NCBI GenBank assembly: GCA_964534555.1
Contig: CAZHRK010000005.1
Location: 1-37,005, forward strand
DNA from: CAZHRK01 sp964534555
GTDB taxonomy: Bacteria; Babelota; Babeliae; Babelales; RVW-14
Length of the DNA: 37,005 bases
Direction of reading: 5' to 3'
Shown: piece by piece, positions 7,595 to 17,168 of the stretch
Layout: the number at the start of each line of letters is the position of its first letter
Numbering within the stretch: position 1 is the stretch's first letter
Notes under the pieces: generated by a model
Told to the model about the DNA's origin: nothing
The model's input: only the letters and a program-made list of their open reading frames with translations
Databases searched by the model: none
Made by a program: the position numbers and the translations under genes

Positions 7595-8006
7595 GGATCG
7601 CTCGATCAAACCCTTCGACAGGCTCAGGGCGAGCGGGGATATAAGACATCACTTATCTAATCAGCATTCACCTCAGGGCGAGCGGGGGTTGATACATCTG
7701 GGCGCTTATTAGGGCCGGCGCGGGGGTGGCATCAATCGGGGCAGTTGGGGCCGGGCGGACAGGAACAGTGGTCTGCCAGGGTCGTCTTAGGCAGGAACAG
7801 GCCTAATATAAAAATGTATTTCACTATATTTATAGCCTAAACCTGTTCCTGTTTTGCAATTTCCCCAAAGGTCCGCTCGATCAAACCATTCGACAAGCTC
7901 AGGGCGAGCGGTAGGGGTGATACATCTGGACCGCCAGGGTCGTCTTAGGCAGGAACGGGCCTAATTAAATAAAATATGAATTCCATATATCTTCAGCATC
8001 ACCAGG

Positions 8007-8047
8007 CAACGCAGAGTCTTGCAAAAAAACACATTTACTTTTAGGGT
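8007..8047 (+). promoter_or_regulatory. Promoter shared by the two giant secreted-protein genes (copy 1)
   Basis: CGCAGAGTC runs into TTGCAA (8019-8024); 17 bp later comes TAGGGTAAT (8042-8050). The same upstream word, the same -35, the same 17-bp spacing and TATGGTAAT occur before the paralogous gene (12312-12343), while the surrounding repeat DNA differs. Transcription would give a leader of more than 100 bases before ATG 8173. Confidence 0.6.
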
Positions 8048-8172
8048 AATTCTATTCATTTATTTTTGAGTGAGAGAGCTTTATGCAAAGTTTGTTTGCA
8101 GTCAAAAAGCCTTGTGGACGAGAAAATCGCTCCAGATCAAAAAAGAATAAGATCTTATTAAGGAGAGTGTGT

Positions 8173-11100
8173 ATGAATAAATCGATTAAAAAGGTGCAGG
8201 GCGCCACGCGCGTTGGTGCAGCACTGATTATCCTCAGTCTCTGCTTCGTGCAGAATGCTGATGCCGCGCGTGTAACTGCTGGACTTGCTCAACCTGCGAC
8301 TAAGACAGCATTTGGTGGTGGTAAGTTTTTCACCGGTGCTGGTGCAGTTGGTGCTAATGAAAATTCAGTTGCTCGCTATCAAATTAATGCTGCTGGTAAT
8401 CTTGACCAAGTTGGTCTCGCGCCAGATGTTGGTGTTAAAGTAAACGGTGGTGCTGTTGCAGGCCCGCTTCATAATAAGGCTATTTCCGCCCTTGCTGCAA
8501 CGTCTGACGGCTCTGCAGTCGCAGCGGTCGATGCTGCTGCGCCAGCAAAAATCCATCTTATTACAAATACTAATGATGGGAAAACTGTTGTTAATACTCC
8601 AGTAGAAATCAAAGATGCCGCAGCAGTAGCTGCGAACGCCCTTGCTGTTCCTGCTCTGGCAGTCACAAGCTCAGAAATTCATATATCTGGTGGAGCGGGT
8701 GCTGAAGTTAAGAAAAAGCTTATTTTTTCAGTGGCGTCTCCTGCCGCATCTGTTCATTCTAAGAATGCGGGGATTCATGTTTTGTCAGTTGAAGCAGATA
8801 GTCTTCAAGCAAAACAGAATGATAATCTTACAGTTAATGCTGCTAATAAACCCTTAAAAATTTCAGAAGCTGTTTTTGATATCGCTAACGCTGATACAAG
8901 TCTGGAAAATCCTACAAATATCTGTTTTCATTGGAATAATTATTTAGAGCGACTTTATTTGGGCCTTGATAATGTTAAGGTCGCAAATGTTAATAATTCG
9001 GGTGCGCTTTCTTTGGGTATGCTTAGCGTTGACCCTACAGCAGGTGGTGATACTGGCGCAATAAATTTCGTGCCTGTTGCTGTTGCAGCTGGTTTGACAC
9101 GAGCAGATGATCATCTTGGGATCGGGTTTTTGCAGAATGCTGCTCCACCTGTAGCAGTAGTTGCTCCAAAAATTTATAATATTGTTTCTACAAGGACATC
9201 AACAAATAAAGATCTTATTATATTTAATGGTTCTGGGCGAGCAGGTAATGATTCACAAACTCCAGTTTATGCATTACCCCTTGTATCAACCGATGGACCA
9301 GACAAAGGTAAAATTGGTTACTTAGATGGAGCTAATCCTTACCAAGCTCTTCAAGCAGGGCATGAATTAACAAATCTAGGGCTTAGTCCCTCAGCGTTTG
9401 TGGGTAGTAATCCACTTCTTTTGTCTTCAGATTCTAAGGCAGCAATATCTCATTTAGCTGCGTATGGCGATAGTGTTTACGTCTCCATGGCTGGTGATAG
9501 AGTGATTGGTGGTGCTGGTGGGCTCCCTGTTCATACAGAAGAGGCTGGTATTTTTAAATCAACAGCGCTGTTTGATGAACATGGAAACGTTCGCAGCTGG
9601 ACGCCTTGGACGCGCGCAGTACCACCAGTTCATAATAATAATGGTGTATTAAATGCTTATAAAGCATATGGCTTTGGCGTTGATGAAGCGCAGGGCGCGC
9701 TCTGGTTTGTTACTGATGACGCCGCACATGCACAAAAGCGTGTTGCACTCTCTGAGTGGACAGATAGCGCAGCAACTGCACACGCAGATGATCCAATGAA
9801 AGGCTTATCACCTGTTCTGGCTGGACTTGGTGCAACAAGCATAAGCACTGTTGCACACTTTGATGAGTCAACAATTGGGTTTAAACGTGTAGGTGCTGGT
9901 GCTGCAGCAGATAAAAATTACCAATTTATTGCGCTCACTGCTCTTGCCGACAATACAAATCAAAAGCTTGTGCTTGCACAAACAGGTGCACGTAGCGCAG
10001 CAGAAGCTGGTGATGCTAACGCCTTTGGTCCGGTGCAGGACTTTACACCAGCAAACAGAGTAGTTAACCTAAGCGATGCTAAATATTATGCAAATGGGGC
10101 AAGCGGCTCTGTTGTTGCTGCTCTTGGCTCTATCGACGCAATTGAGCTTGCGCGTAGTACAGTAGCAGACAAAGGCTGGCTGTTTGTCGGTGGTGAAAAA
10201 GGCATCGCGGTCATGAGAAAATCTGATGGCGGTGAAAAAGGCAAAGGATTTAACTCATTTGTAGGGCTTGAAAATCTTAATCCTGCTGCAGGTGAATTCC
10301 CTGGCGATGGTGGCGCAAATGAATTTAAATTTGCGCAAATTGTGTCGTACCTTACTAATGCAGGTGAAGTTTCTGTTACGGACGAACTGAAAAATGTGCG
10401 TAAAGTTGTTTCTGACGGAACATATATTTATGCATTAACACCATCAAAACTTATTCGTATTGCGATGGGTATAGAAAGCTTTAAAGAGGGTAAGATTCAG
10501 AAGGTTGCTGGAGCAGCCGGCGGTACTGTGGGGCATGAGTATTATCAAGTCCTTGCTGATTTGAATGATATTGCACCTAAAAAAGCTGATTTAGTTGCTG
10601 GAGGTTTTGGAGCTCCTATCAACGATATCTCTGCAGCGTCAGATGAGTTCTTTGACCTCTTGCTTCTTGATAAAACAGCACTAGGAGCGGCTGATGCTGA
10701 TGCAGGTCCTGCTGGTGCAGCTAAGAAGATAGCGCTTGCGACAACGCGCGGTTTATTTGTAAACGAAGCAGATATGCGTGGTGAAGGGGTTGCAGCAGCT
10801 AATGGTAAACAATGGAAGCTTGTTACAGATGCATTCTCTACCGTCCTTAAGATGGATTTTGTGAGCTCTGTGCGCGGTGGCAGATTTGCTGCTGGTGGCG
10901 TCAAAGATGGTAACTTGTATGTTACAGCGCTTGACGCAAACAAAGAGAGCGTCTGTGTGTATCGCCTTGACGTGCAGGGTGGAGCGGCGCCTAAGCTTGT
11001 TGATAACACAGCTGCAACAGGTTCTTCGTATTTGTACAAGCTTGGAACAATTGATGAAGCGCTTCGCGGCGACTTGAGCTTTGATATGCCTGCTGACTTG

Positions 11101-11331
11101 GTCGGTAGAAATGATATCTACAACCCAGGCGGCCAGCTGCTTGAGTCTGTTCAGCTTGAGCCAACATCTGCGCAGTATGCAGAGGCAATAGATAAAAAAG
11201 GTGCACAACCAGTTGATTTCAAAAACGTATTTTACACCAATCCGCTTCCGATCAGCGGTGTGCCGGTGCAAGATAGTGCATCAGGTGCTGTGTATATTCC
11301 AGGAGAGTTTGGACTCTTGGTAAGAGAGTAA
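8173..11331 (+). CDS. Giant secreted/surface protein, paralogue 1 (unknown function)
   Basis: This protein of about 1052 aa has a Sec signal peptide: basic MNKSIKK, a hydrophobic stretch AALIILSLCF, and probable cleavage after ADA. I chose ATG 8173 rather than an upstream in-frame ATG (8083) because AGGAG (8161-8165) precedes it and the signal peptide starts there. The rest is Ala/Gly/Val-rich, without membrane helices. Landmarks shared with the 12374-15469 protein include HWNNYLERLYLGL, GIFKSTALFDEHGN, GWLFVGGEKGIAVM and a C-terminal YIPGEFGLLV. Repeated 'GWLFVGG', 'GSVYV' and 'LFILT/IYALT'-like beta segments suggest a beta-propeller-type fold; this is inference. No known catalytic motif was seen. 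A hairpin follows the stop. Confidence 0.8.
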   Translation: MNKSIKKVQGATRVGAALIILSLCFVQNADAARVTAGLAQPATKTAFGGGKFFTGAGAVGANENSVARYQINAAGNLDQVGLAPDVGVKVNGGAVAGPLHNKAISALAATSDGSAVAAVDAAAPAKIHLITNTNDGKTVVNTPVEIKDAAAVAANALAVPALAVTSSEIHISGGAGAEVKKKLIFSVASPAASVHSKNAGIHVLSVEADSLQAKQNDNLTVNAANKPLKISEAVFDIANADTSLENPTNICFHWNNYLERLYLGLDNVKVANVNNSGALSLGMLSVDPTAGGDTGAINFVPVAVAAGLTRADDHLGIGFLQNAAPPVAVVAPKIYNIVSTRTSTNKDLIIFNGSGRAGNDSQTPVYALPLVSTDGPDKGKIGYLDGANPYQALQAGHELTNLGLSPSAFVGSNPLLLSSDSKAAISHLAAYGDSVYVSMAGDRVIGGAGGLPVHTEEAGIFKSTALFDEHGNVRSWTPWTRAVPPVHNNNGVLNAYKAYGFGVDEAQGALWFVTDDAAHAQKRVALSEWTDSAATAHADDPMKGLSPVLAGLGATSISTVAHFDESTIGFKRVGAGAAADKNYQFIALTALADNTNQKLVLAQTGARSAAEAGDANAFGPVQDFTPANRVVNLSDAKYYANGASGSVVAALGSIDAIELARSTVADKGWLFVGGEKGIAVMRKSDGGEKGKGFNSFVGLENLNPAAGEFPGDGGANEFKFAQIVSYLTNAGEVSVTDELKNVRKVVSDGTYIYALTPSKLIRIAMGIESFKEGKIQKVAGAAGGTVGHEYYQVLADLNDIAPKKADLVAGGFGAPINDISAASDEFFDLLLLDKTALGAADADAGPAGAAKKIALATTRGLFVNEADMRGEGVAAANGKQWKLVTDAFSTVLKMDFVSSVRGGRFAAGGVKDGNLYVTALDANKESVCVYRLDVQGGAAPKLVDNTAATGSSYLYKLGTIDEALRGDLSFDMPADLVGRNDIYNPGGQLLESVQLEPTSAQYAEAIDKKGAQPVDFKNVFYTNPLPISGVPVQDSASGAVYIPGEFGLLVRE

Positions 11332-11343
11332 GACGTAGCTTGG

Positions 11344-11366
11344 TGAGGGGGCGTTCTGCCCCCTCA
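11344..11366 (+). terminator. Terminator-like hairpin after giant gene 1
   Basis: TGAGGGGGC/GCCCCCTCA is a perfect 9-bp stem with a 5-base loop, 12 bases after the stop codon. It lacks a T-run, so termination is likely but not certain. Confidence 0.65.
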
Positions 11367-12311
11367 AGCTCCCCCGTAGGGTAGTCGCCAGAAATGAATT
11401 TATTTTATAATCATACGCAAAACCTGTTCCTGTTTTGCAATTGCCCCTGAAAATGAATTTTTATATTTTGATATGCGGGCCTGTTCCTGCCCGCGCCGAC
11501 CCTAGAGGCCCTGTCTTCTATTCCCGCGCCGGCCCCAACAACCGATTATTCAGTGTGATGTCTTCTATCACCGCACGCGGCTGAGCGCACCCACTACCTA
11601 TAAAAGCGTTTGTTTCTATCTCCGCTCGCCCTGAGCCTGTCGAAGGGTCTGATCGAGCGGACATTATAATGAATGTATATTTTGATATGCAAAACCTGTT
11701 CCTGTTTTGCAATTGCCCTTACCGCTCGCCGCTGAGCGCACCCACTGCCTATAAAAGCGTTTGTTTATATCCCGCTCGCCCTGAGCTTGTCGAAGGGTTT
11801 GATCGAGCGGACCTTTGGGGCAATTCCTAAACAGGAACAGGGCTTTTGGGGAAATTGCAAAACAGGAACAGGTTTTGCGTTATAAATATATGGAAATTAT
11901 ATTTTATTATATGCGGGCGCGGGAGTTGCCCGCCCGACCCTATTAGGCCCGTTCCTGCCTAAGACGACCCTGGCGGCCCCGATTGATGCCACCCCCGCTC
12001 GCCCTGAGCGTGCGTACAACTACATAAGGGATGTCTTCTATCCCCGCTCGCCCGTGAGCGTGCCTGCGGGTTTGATCGAGCGATCATTATAATGAATGTA
12101 TATTTGATATGCCAAACCTGTTCCGGTCTGGCGACTACCCTTACCGCTCGCCGCTGAGCGCACCCACTGCCTATGAAAGCTTTTGTTTCTATCTCCGCTC
12201 GCCCTGAGCTTGTCGAAGGGTCTGATCGAGCGGCCCTTGTGTTAATAAATCTATTACTCATAGCATATGCGCGCACCATCTTTTAATCGAAGCACCATGC
12301 AATGCAGAGTC
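11367..12311. repeat. Intergenic hairpin-repeat array 5
   Basis: No gene is seen between the two giant genes. Elements: half of a class B R2 (about 11380), A (about 11418-11449), E (about 11475-11505), spacer R5, R4, R1 (11624-11659), A (about 11690-11720), R4, R1 (11775-11812), reverse C (about 11816-11845), reverse A (about 11850-11880), connector, E (about 11912-11940), D (about 11945-11970), R1, R3, R1 (about 12040-12082), B (about 12110-12140), R4 and R1 (12198-12234). Most R1 copies here are in the inverse orientation to those left of 8 kb. Confidence 0.8.
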
Positions 12312-12343
12312 TTGCAAAACCCCCCATTTCTTCTTATGGTAAT
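12300..12343 (+). promoter_or_regulatory. Promoter shared by the two giant secreted-protein genes (copy 2)
   Basis: TGCAGAGTC precedes TTGCAA (12312-12317); after 17 bp comes TATGGTAAT (12335-12343). It matches the promoter-like sequence at 8007-8047 in hexamers, spacing and upstream word. The -10 here (TATGGT) is closer to consensus than that of copy 1 (TAGGGT). The start codon is about 30 bases downstream. Confidence 0.65.
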
Positions 12344-12373
12344 GGTATTGTTTGTGTAAAAAGGAGATTGTGT

Positions 12374-15300
12374 ATGAACCAACATAAACACGTTCGTGTG
12401 GTGGCATCACCACAACGCAAAACACGCTTAGTTGCGCTCTTAGCATTAAGCTGCTGTTTTGTGCAGTCAGTGAGTGCGACGCTTGCAAGTGCCGCTCATA
12501 AAACGCCATTATCAAATGTTCGATTCGTTCCATCGCGTGAAACATCAGTCCTGTACGCAGGTGCCGCTGTAGCTCCTGCTGCAAATAAATCAGAAATGAT
12601 TGTGCGCGCGCAGCTTGGCACTGACGCAACCGGTGAGCCAGAAATTGAGCTGAATGAAATCGGTGCAAACATCGCTGGTGGACTTAAGGAAGTTACTCAC
12701 CTTGCGGTTTCACCAAACGGCACAGTGCTCAGCTTTGTAACGCCAACAGCTGCTGGTGATGAAGTTAAAAAAGTGCAGCAGCTGTACAGCCCTGCAGCGT
12801 CAGAAAAGCCAGCGGCAGAGATTTCAGCAGTGCTTAATGATGCTAATGGAAACGCTACAGAAGGTATTGTTGCGCTTGCGTCAAATGATACATATGCATT
12901 TGCAGCAGTGAGGGAGGCTGGTCAAGCATGGACTGCTGGTGATGAACGCGGTATTGCCGTTGTTAAGCATGGTGCAGCAGGTACAGCGCCAGATCAGAAG
13001 CAAGCTGGTGACCTTACCACAGCAGCAGCTGGCGCTCCTGATGATTCGCTCAAACTCTCTGTTAATTCCGCAGACAACCTTGTTGCATTTAAAGATCCTG
13101 CAGCTGCTGCAGTACTTGATTTTGATGCACAACTAACATCAAATAATGTTGCGATGCACTGGAACCCGTACAACGATCGTTTGTACGTTGGGCTTGGTGG
13201 CATTCGTCGTCCTGCTGGTCAAGAGGGTGGTGTGCTCGGCGTGACGGTTGGTCGTGTTGAGGCCGATGCGTTCAAATTAGCTGCTTTTGCACAAGCTAAT
13301 CCTGGCGTTATCCCAACTAAAGCTTTATTTTATGATGCTGCAGGGCAAAATAATGCGCTTGGTATTATCGGTTCATACCGTGATGCTGGATTTGGCGGTG
13401 GTACCGTAAGCGTTAATAAAATCGCATCACTCCACACAAGCACCGGAAAAGATTACCTCGTGGTTGCAAGCGAAGTTGCTGGTAGCGGTCCGCTCCAACC
13501 AACACAAAGTGGTGTGTATGCACTTCTGCTTAATAGTGACACTGCAGCTGCAGAAAAAACTGGATCAGTTGCTAAAGTTGCAAACTGGAAAACTCAACCA
13601 GCTGCCTATGGTGAGATGCCTCATGCAGCAGATGCAGCTGCGCGCATTCCACTCAGCCTTACGCAAGCGCAAATCGCTGATATTTTCTGCGAGGGCGACA
13701 GTGTGTATGTAGCTGCAAATGGCGCTAACCAAGCAGTTGCAGGGCTCTTTCAGTCACGCGCGCTGTTTGATGAAAACGGCTATATCTCAAGCTGGACATT
13801 GCCACAGCAAGTGCTTGCCGGACACGGTAAAGTTGTTGGTGCTGGTGTAGACGCCGCGACAGACACAATTATTGCAGTCGCGTCAGAAGGCCGTGATAGT
13901 GCAAAGAATGCAAACACTGTGTACGCAACACAATGGACAGCGGGTAAAGATAGTGCTCCTGGAGACTCTAACCTTCGCACAGTATTAGCTGAAAAATTCC
14001 CAGCAGAAGAGGGCGGCGTGCAGCAGCTGTTTATGTTTAGCGAAGCGACACCAGGATTTGCCGCTAATCGCTTAACGCTTGGTGTTGCGATTTCTGGCAG
14101 CAAGGTTGGACTTATTCAAGTTGCGCAGCGCGAAATCGGTGTTGGTGTAAACGCAGGCGTTGCACCAACGGTTGATTATGCTGTAGCAAAAGTATTTGTG
14201 TACGAAGATAACGAAGTTCTTAAGTCTATTGCGCCGCTTACTTCAGCATGCGTTGTTGACGGTACAAACGGCGGTTGGCTGTTTGTTGGTGGTGTGAACG
14301 GTGTTGCTGTGCTCAGCGGTAACGGCGGTGGTTTAGTTGCGAATACTAATGAGATTCCTGCTGGATCAGGCTGGAAGCTTTCGCTCGGTGCAAACGGCGG
14401 GCTTGCTGGCCTTGCTAACACTGCATCAGCTGCTCCAAATACAAAAGCTGGCTACCCTGGCCCACTCGATGCAACTGATGTTGCTGCAGCTGCAGCTGAT
14501 AACGCTGGCTACACCTGGAAGCAGCTTATTCCAGAAGCTGCTAATCTTTCTAACTTTGACAATGTACAAAAACTCATCGGCACAAACGGCCACAATGGTG
14601 ATGGTCAGCTCTTTATCTTGACTGATAAAGGTTTTTACCGCGTTGTGCCAACAGTTCCAACAATGGTCCTAAATACACCAAACCTTCATGAGGTTGATCT
14701 GCTCAGATTGCCTGCGTATGAAGTTGCGTATGGTCCTGCAAACCAAGTAACAGCTGCTGGATTTGCTGCTGGTGCTGCTGTTACCGCTCTTCAAGCACGC
14801 CTTGAAGACGCTGTACTGCTTGATGCGGTTGCGCTTGACTTCAAGCCAGGAACGGCGGCACCTGCAGCTGCTGCTCAGCAGACCTTTATCATATCATCAA
14901 CTAAAGGTATTGATCTGATTCAGATTACTGCACCACTACCTGCTGGAGCATTAACTGCCCTCCTGCCAGCTGAAAACTTTGAGACTGCTCCGCTTCTTGA
15001 TGGCAAGATTATTTTAAGCCTTGCGTACCAAAGCAGATCACGCAGCGGCGCAACACAAAAAGGTGAGCTGGTAGCCCTTGAAGCCGACTTTAGCCAAGAG
15101 CCATCAGTTGGTGTCTTGCACCGTCTCGCTGTTAATGCTGACGGTGGTTTTGCTGATATTCTTAAACTAGTTGCTGCTGCCCAGTATCCGCTTGCACAGG
15201 CGCGTGCTGCAGTGCTCCCGGTTGGTGCTGGGTATCTGCATACCCGTGGTAAGCACTTTGGTGATACAAACTATGCAGAAACACTTATGCCAAGCACACG

Positions 15301-15469
15301 TTTGAACCAAGCTCAAGATGGTAAGCTTGCTGACAGCGTTGTTGGCCAGTCGGTGGTAAGCTTGTTTGACCTTGACGCAGAAGCATCACTCGTTGGTAGA
15401 CCAGTGGTTGACCCAGCGACAGGAAACGTGATTGTTCCTGGTCAGTGGGGTGTTGTCGTTAAAGGTTAG
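12374..15469 (+). CDS. Giant secreted/surface protein, paralogue 2 (unknown function)
   Basis: This protein of about 1031 aa has a signal peptide (basic MNQHKHVRVV...RK, hydrophobic LVALLALSCCFV, cut near SVSA). ATG 12374 is chosen because AAGGAGA (12361-12367) sits at normal spacing. It parallels the 8173-11331 protein along its whole length: HWNPYNDRLYVGL, GLFQSRALFDENGY, GWLFVGGVNGVAVL and a C-terminal IVPGQWGVVVKG. Composition is again Ala/Gly/Val-rich and beta-like. The pair arose by duplication and shares a promoter sequence, yet the proteins have diverged strongly, as expected for exposed or secreted proteins. The function is unknown. A surface or host-interaction role is inference from the signal peptide and context. 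Confidence 0.8.
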   Translation: MNQHKHVRVVASPQRKTRLVALLALSCCFVQSVSATLASAAHKTPLSNVRFVPSRETSVLYAGAAVAPAANKSEMIVRAQLGTDATGEPEIELNEIGANIAGGLKEVTHLAVSPNGTVLSFVTPTAAGDEVKKVQQLYSPAASEKPAAEISAVLNDANGNATEGIVALASNDTYAFAAVREAGQAWTAGDERGIAVVKHGAAGTAPDQKQAGDLTTAAAGAPDDSLKLSVNSADNLVAFKDPAAAAVLDFDAQLTSNNVAMHWNPYNDRLYVGLGGIRRPAGQEGGVLGVTVGRVEADAFKLAAFAQANPGVIPTKALFYDAAGQNNALGIIGSYRDAGFGGGTVSVNKIASLHTSTGKDYLVVASEVAGSGPLQPTQSGVYALLLNSDTAAAEKTGSVAKVANWKTQPAAYGEMPHAADAAARIPLSLTQAQIADIFCEGDSVYVAANGANQAVAGLFQSRALFDENGYISSWTLPQQVLAGHGKVVGAGVDAATDTIIAVASEGRDSAKNANTVYATQWTAGKDSAPGDSNLRTVLAEKFPAEEGGVQQLFMFSEATPGFAANRLTLGVAISGSKVGLIQVAQREIGVGVNAGVAPTVDYAVAKVFVYEDNEVLKSIAPLTSACVVDGTNGGWLFVGGVNGVAVLSGNGGGLVANTNEIPAGSGWKLSLGANGGLAGLANTASAAPNTKAGYPGPLDATDVAAAAADNAGYTWKQLIPEAANLSNFDNVQKLIGTNGHNGDGQLFILTDKGFYRVVPTVPTMVLNTPNLHEVDLLRLPAYEVAYGPANQVTAAGFAAGAAVTALQARLEDAVLLDAVALDFKPGTAAPAAAAQQTFIISSTKGIDLIQITAPLPAGALTALLPAENFETAPLLDGKIILSLAYQSRSRSGATQKGELVALEADFSQEPSVGVLHRLAVNADGGFADILKLVAAAQYPLAQARAAVLPVGAGYLHTRGKHFGDTNYAETLMPSTRLNQAQDGKLADSVVGQSVVSLFDLDAEASLVGRPVVDPATGNVIVPGQWGVVVKG

Positions 15470-15819
15470 TAATTTTTGTAGGCCTGTTCCTGCCTACGAC
15501 GCCCCTGACCAAGGGGTTGGTGGTGTGGGAGCAGGGCCTTGTTAGGCAGGAACAGGCCCGCATATAATAAAATATGAATTCAAGAATATTTATAAGCAAA
15601 ACCTGTTCCTGTTTTGCGATTACCCTAGAGGCCCTGTCTTCGGTCTGGCGACTACCCTAAAAACCTCGTCCTGCCCGCGCCAGCCCCAGCGCCCCTGCTA
15701 CATACTTACCGCTCGCCCTGAGCTCGTCGAAGGGTTTGATCGAGCGGCTGACTGAACGGGGACTGTATCAGGATTAAGCGACTACCCTAAACCGTGTATT
15801 TAATATGGAGTTAGTAATT
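15470..15819. repeat. Intergenic hairpin-repeat array 6
   Basis: R2 class D (GTAGGC/GCCTAC arms, about 15479-15500) starts within 10 bases of the stop of giant gene 2 and may double as its terminator. Then follow an AGGGGC-rich stretch, E (about 15555-15570), connector, A (about 15597-15626), half B, E-like, R1 (15710-15748) and the ...GCGACTACCCT tail of another B directly before the next gene. Confidence 0.75.
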
Positions 15820-17106
15820 ATGAACAAAAAATTATCATTCAAGCTTCTTGGCCTTGGTCTAACCATGGCCATAGCAACAGCAAACGCTTTTGTGCCAATA
15901 AACTTTTTTAAATCATATGATGTAAACCTTCGTCACCACGACGCACCAAAAGGCAATCCATTTCGCTTTGGCGTAAACCTTGAGTACGGCCAAGGTCACG
16001 ATGGACGCAACTGGGACAGCAAAAAAGCAAACATCCTGCAAACGTACGAAGCAACTCAAGCAGTTATTCCAATGCTCATCAACGGCAAAAACGCTGACAT
16101 CACAGCAGCATACAACCACTTGCTCGTTGGTGGCGCTGCGCTAGATGATGGTACGCGCGGACACGTTGCGCTCACAGGTAAATTAAGCGCGCTCGAGACT
16201 CAGCTGCACGCTCGCTACGAGCTCCCAATCAGCCAAATCCCTGGCAAGCTCTCTATCGGCCTTGCGCTCCCAGTGCGCCACGCAAACGTGAGTGATATTA
16301 CGTTTAAAGACAATACACAAACACTCGCACCTGCTGATGCGCCGATTCGTGATCGTTATACAACCAGCCTTGAAATGCTGAACACAAAAATTACTGAGCT
16401 TGGTGGCGCTGACCTTAAGCCATGGTCACGCACAGGACTTGGTGACCTTGTGTTTATGGTTGATTGGAATAACAACTACCCACAAGAAAAAGAAGGCCTT
16501 AAAAACGTTCAGCTGCACGCAAAAGTTGGTGTAAGCATGCCAACGGGCGTTGAGCGCGATATTAAACACGCATTCAGCATGCCGTTTGGTAATGATGGTG
16601 CATGGGGAATGCCATTTGGTCTTGGTCTTAACCTTGATTTTAATTATCATATTCGCCTTGGCGCAGAAGCACAATTTGATGTTGTGTTTGATGAAAGCAA
16701 AGAGCGCTACATGAAAACAGACACACGCCAAACAGCGTTCTTACTCCTGAACAAAGGCGAAGCAACGATGGATCATGGTCTGACCTGGCAGTTTAACCTT
16801 TTCTTACAGGGCTATCAGTTCTGGAAGGGGCTTTCACTCAAGTTTGGCTATGAGTACCTTAAGCATGATGATGATCGTCTGACACCAAAAGCAGATACTT
16901 TTAATGCATCAGTTGCAAATAGTGCTGCATGGCTTCATGAATATAATCTGCACAACTTGATTTTCCAAGGCAGCTGGGATGCTGCTGGTTGCTGCGAAGA
17001 TTGGGGCGTAAAACCACAGCTTGTTGTGTTTTATAAACTGCCTGTTGGTGGCAAAAATATCGCAGCGTTTCAGACCTTTGGTGGTCAGCTCGCGATCTGC
17101 TTCTAA
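15820..17106 (+). CDS. Outer-membrane porin-like protein (second type)
   Basis: This 428-aa protein has a signal peptide (MNKKLSFKLLGLGLTMAIATANA). The start ATG 15820 is preferred over 15805 because GGAG at 15807-15810 serves as its ribosome site. The mature chain is rich in alternating beta segments with aromatic girdles (FRFGVNLEYG, LKFGYEYLKHDDD, PQLVVFYKLPVGG) and ends in ...GGQLAICF, an aromatic last residue typical of barrels. It lacks the TNKTF start of the three other barrel proteins in the window, so it is a separate family. A clear terminator follows 24 bases after the stop. It may be co-regulated with the giant genes upstream, but the array between them argues for its own promoter. 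Confidence 0.75.
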   Translation: MNKKLSFKLLGLGLTMAIATANAFVPINFFKSYDVNLRHHDAPKGNPFRFGVNLEYGQGHDGRNWDSKKANILQTYEATQAVIPMLINGKNADITAAYNHLLVGGAALDDGTRGHVALTGKLSALETQLHARYELPISQIPGKLSIGLALPVRHANVSDITFKDNTQTLAPADAPIRDRYTTSLEMLNTKITELGGADLKPWSRTGLGDLVFMVDWNNNYPQEKEGLKNVQLHAKVGVSMPTGVERDIKHAFSMPFGNDGAWGMPFGLGLNLDFNYHIRLGAEAQFDVVFDESKERYMKTDTRQTAFLLLNKGEATMDHGLTWQFNLFLQGYQFWKGLSLKFGYEYLKHDDDRLTPKADTFNASVANSAAWLHEYNLHNLIFQGSWDAAGCCEDWGVKPQLVVFYKLPVGGKNIAAFQTFGGQLAICF

Positions 17107-17130
17107 TCGCATACTCAATCACTTTTATAC

Positions 17131-17168
17131 AAAGAGCCTGGACGGGGAACCGTTCGGGCTCTTTTTTA
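17131..17168 (+). terminator. Rho-independent terminator after the porin-like gene
   Basis: AAAGAGCC..ACGG-GGAA-CCGT..GGCTCTTT is followed by further T. The sequence right after it (TTATTAGAATAATTTTAAGT) is the same as that after the DUF2442 terminator at 6421, so a repeat-array end abuts both terminators. Confidence 0.9.

Larger units (their letters stand above)
6423..8172. repeat. Intergenic hairpin-repeat array 4 (longest, about 1.7 kb)
   Basis: No gene is seen. In order: an AT connector (6423-6456), R2 class B (about 6457-6490), the R5 spacer (ACAACCGATTATTCAGTGTG), R1 (6524-6562), degenerate D and E, R2 class A (about 6662-6692), expanded R1 (6725-6787), divergent R6 copy 4, an odd 120-bp segment (about 7108-7225), R2 class C (about 7236-7270), R1 (7276-7313), R6 copy 2, R1 (7599-7638), R3, degenerate E, reverse D (about 7780-7803), A/C hybrid (about 7830-7865), R1 (7874-7912) and reverse D (about 7938-7962). 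The promoter and leader of the first giant gene follow. Confidence 0.8.

Noticed and set aside
10545..11271. Long minus-strand open frames inside the giant gene
   Set aside because: They are antisense shadows caused by the Ala/Gly-rich codon pattern; the plus-strand gene has a signal peptide and a full-length paralogue.
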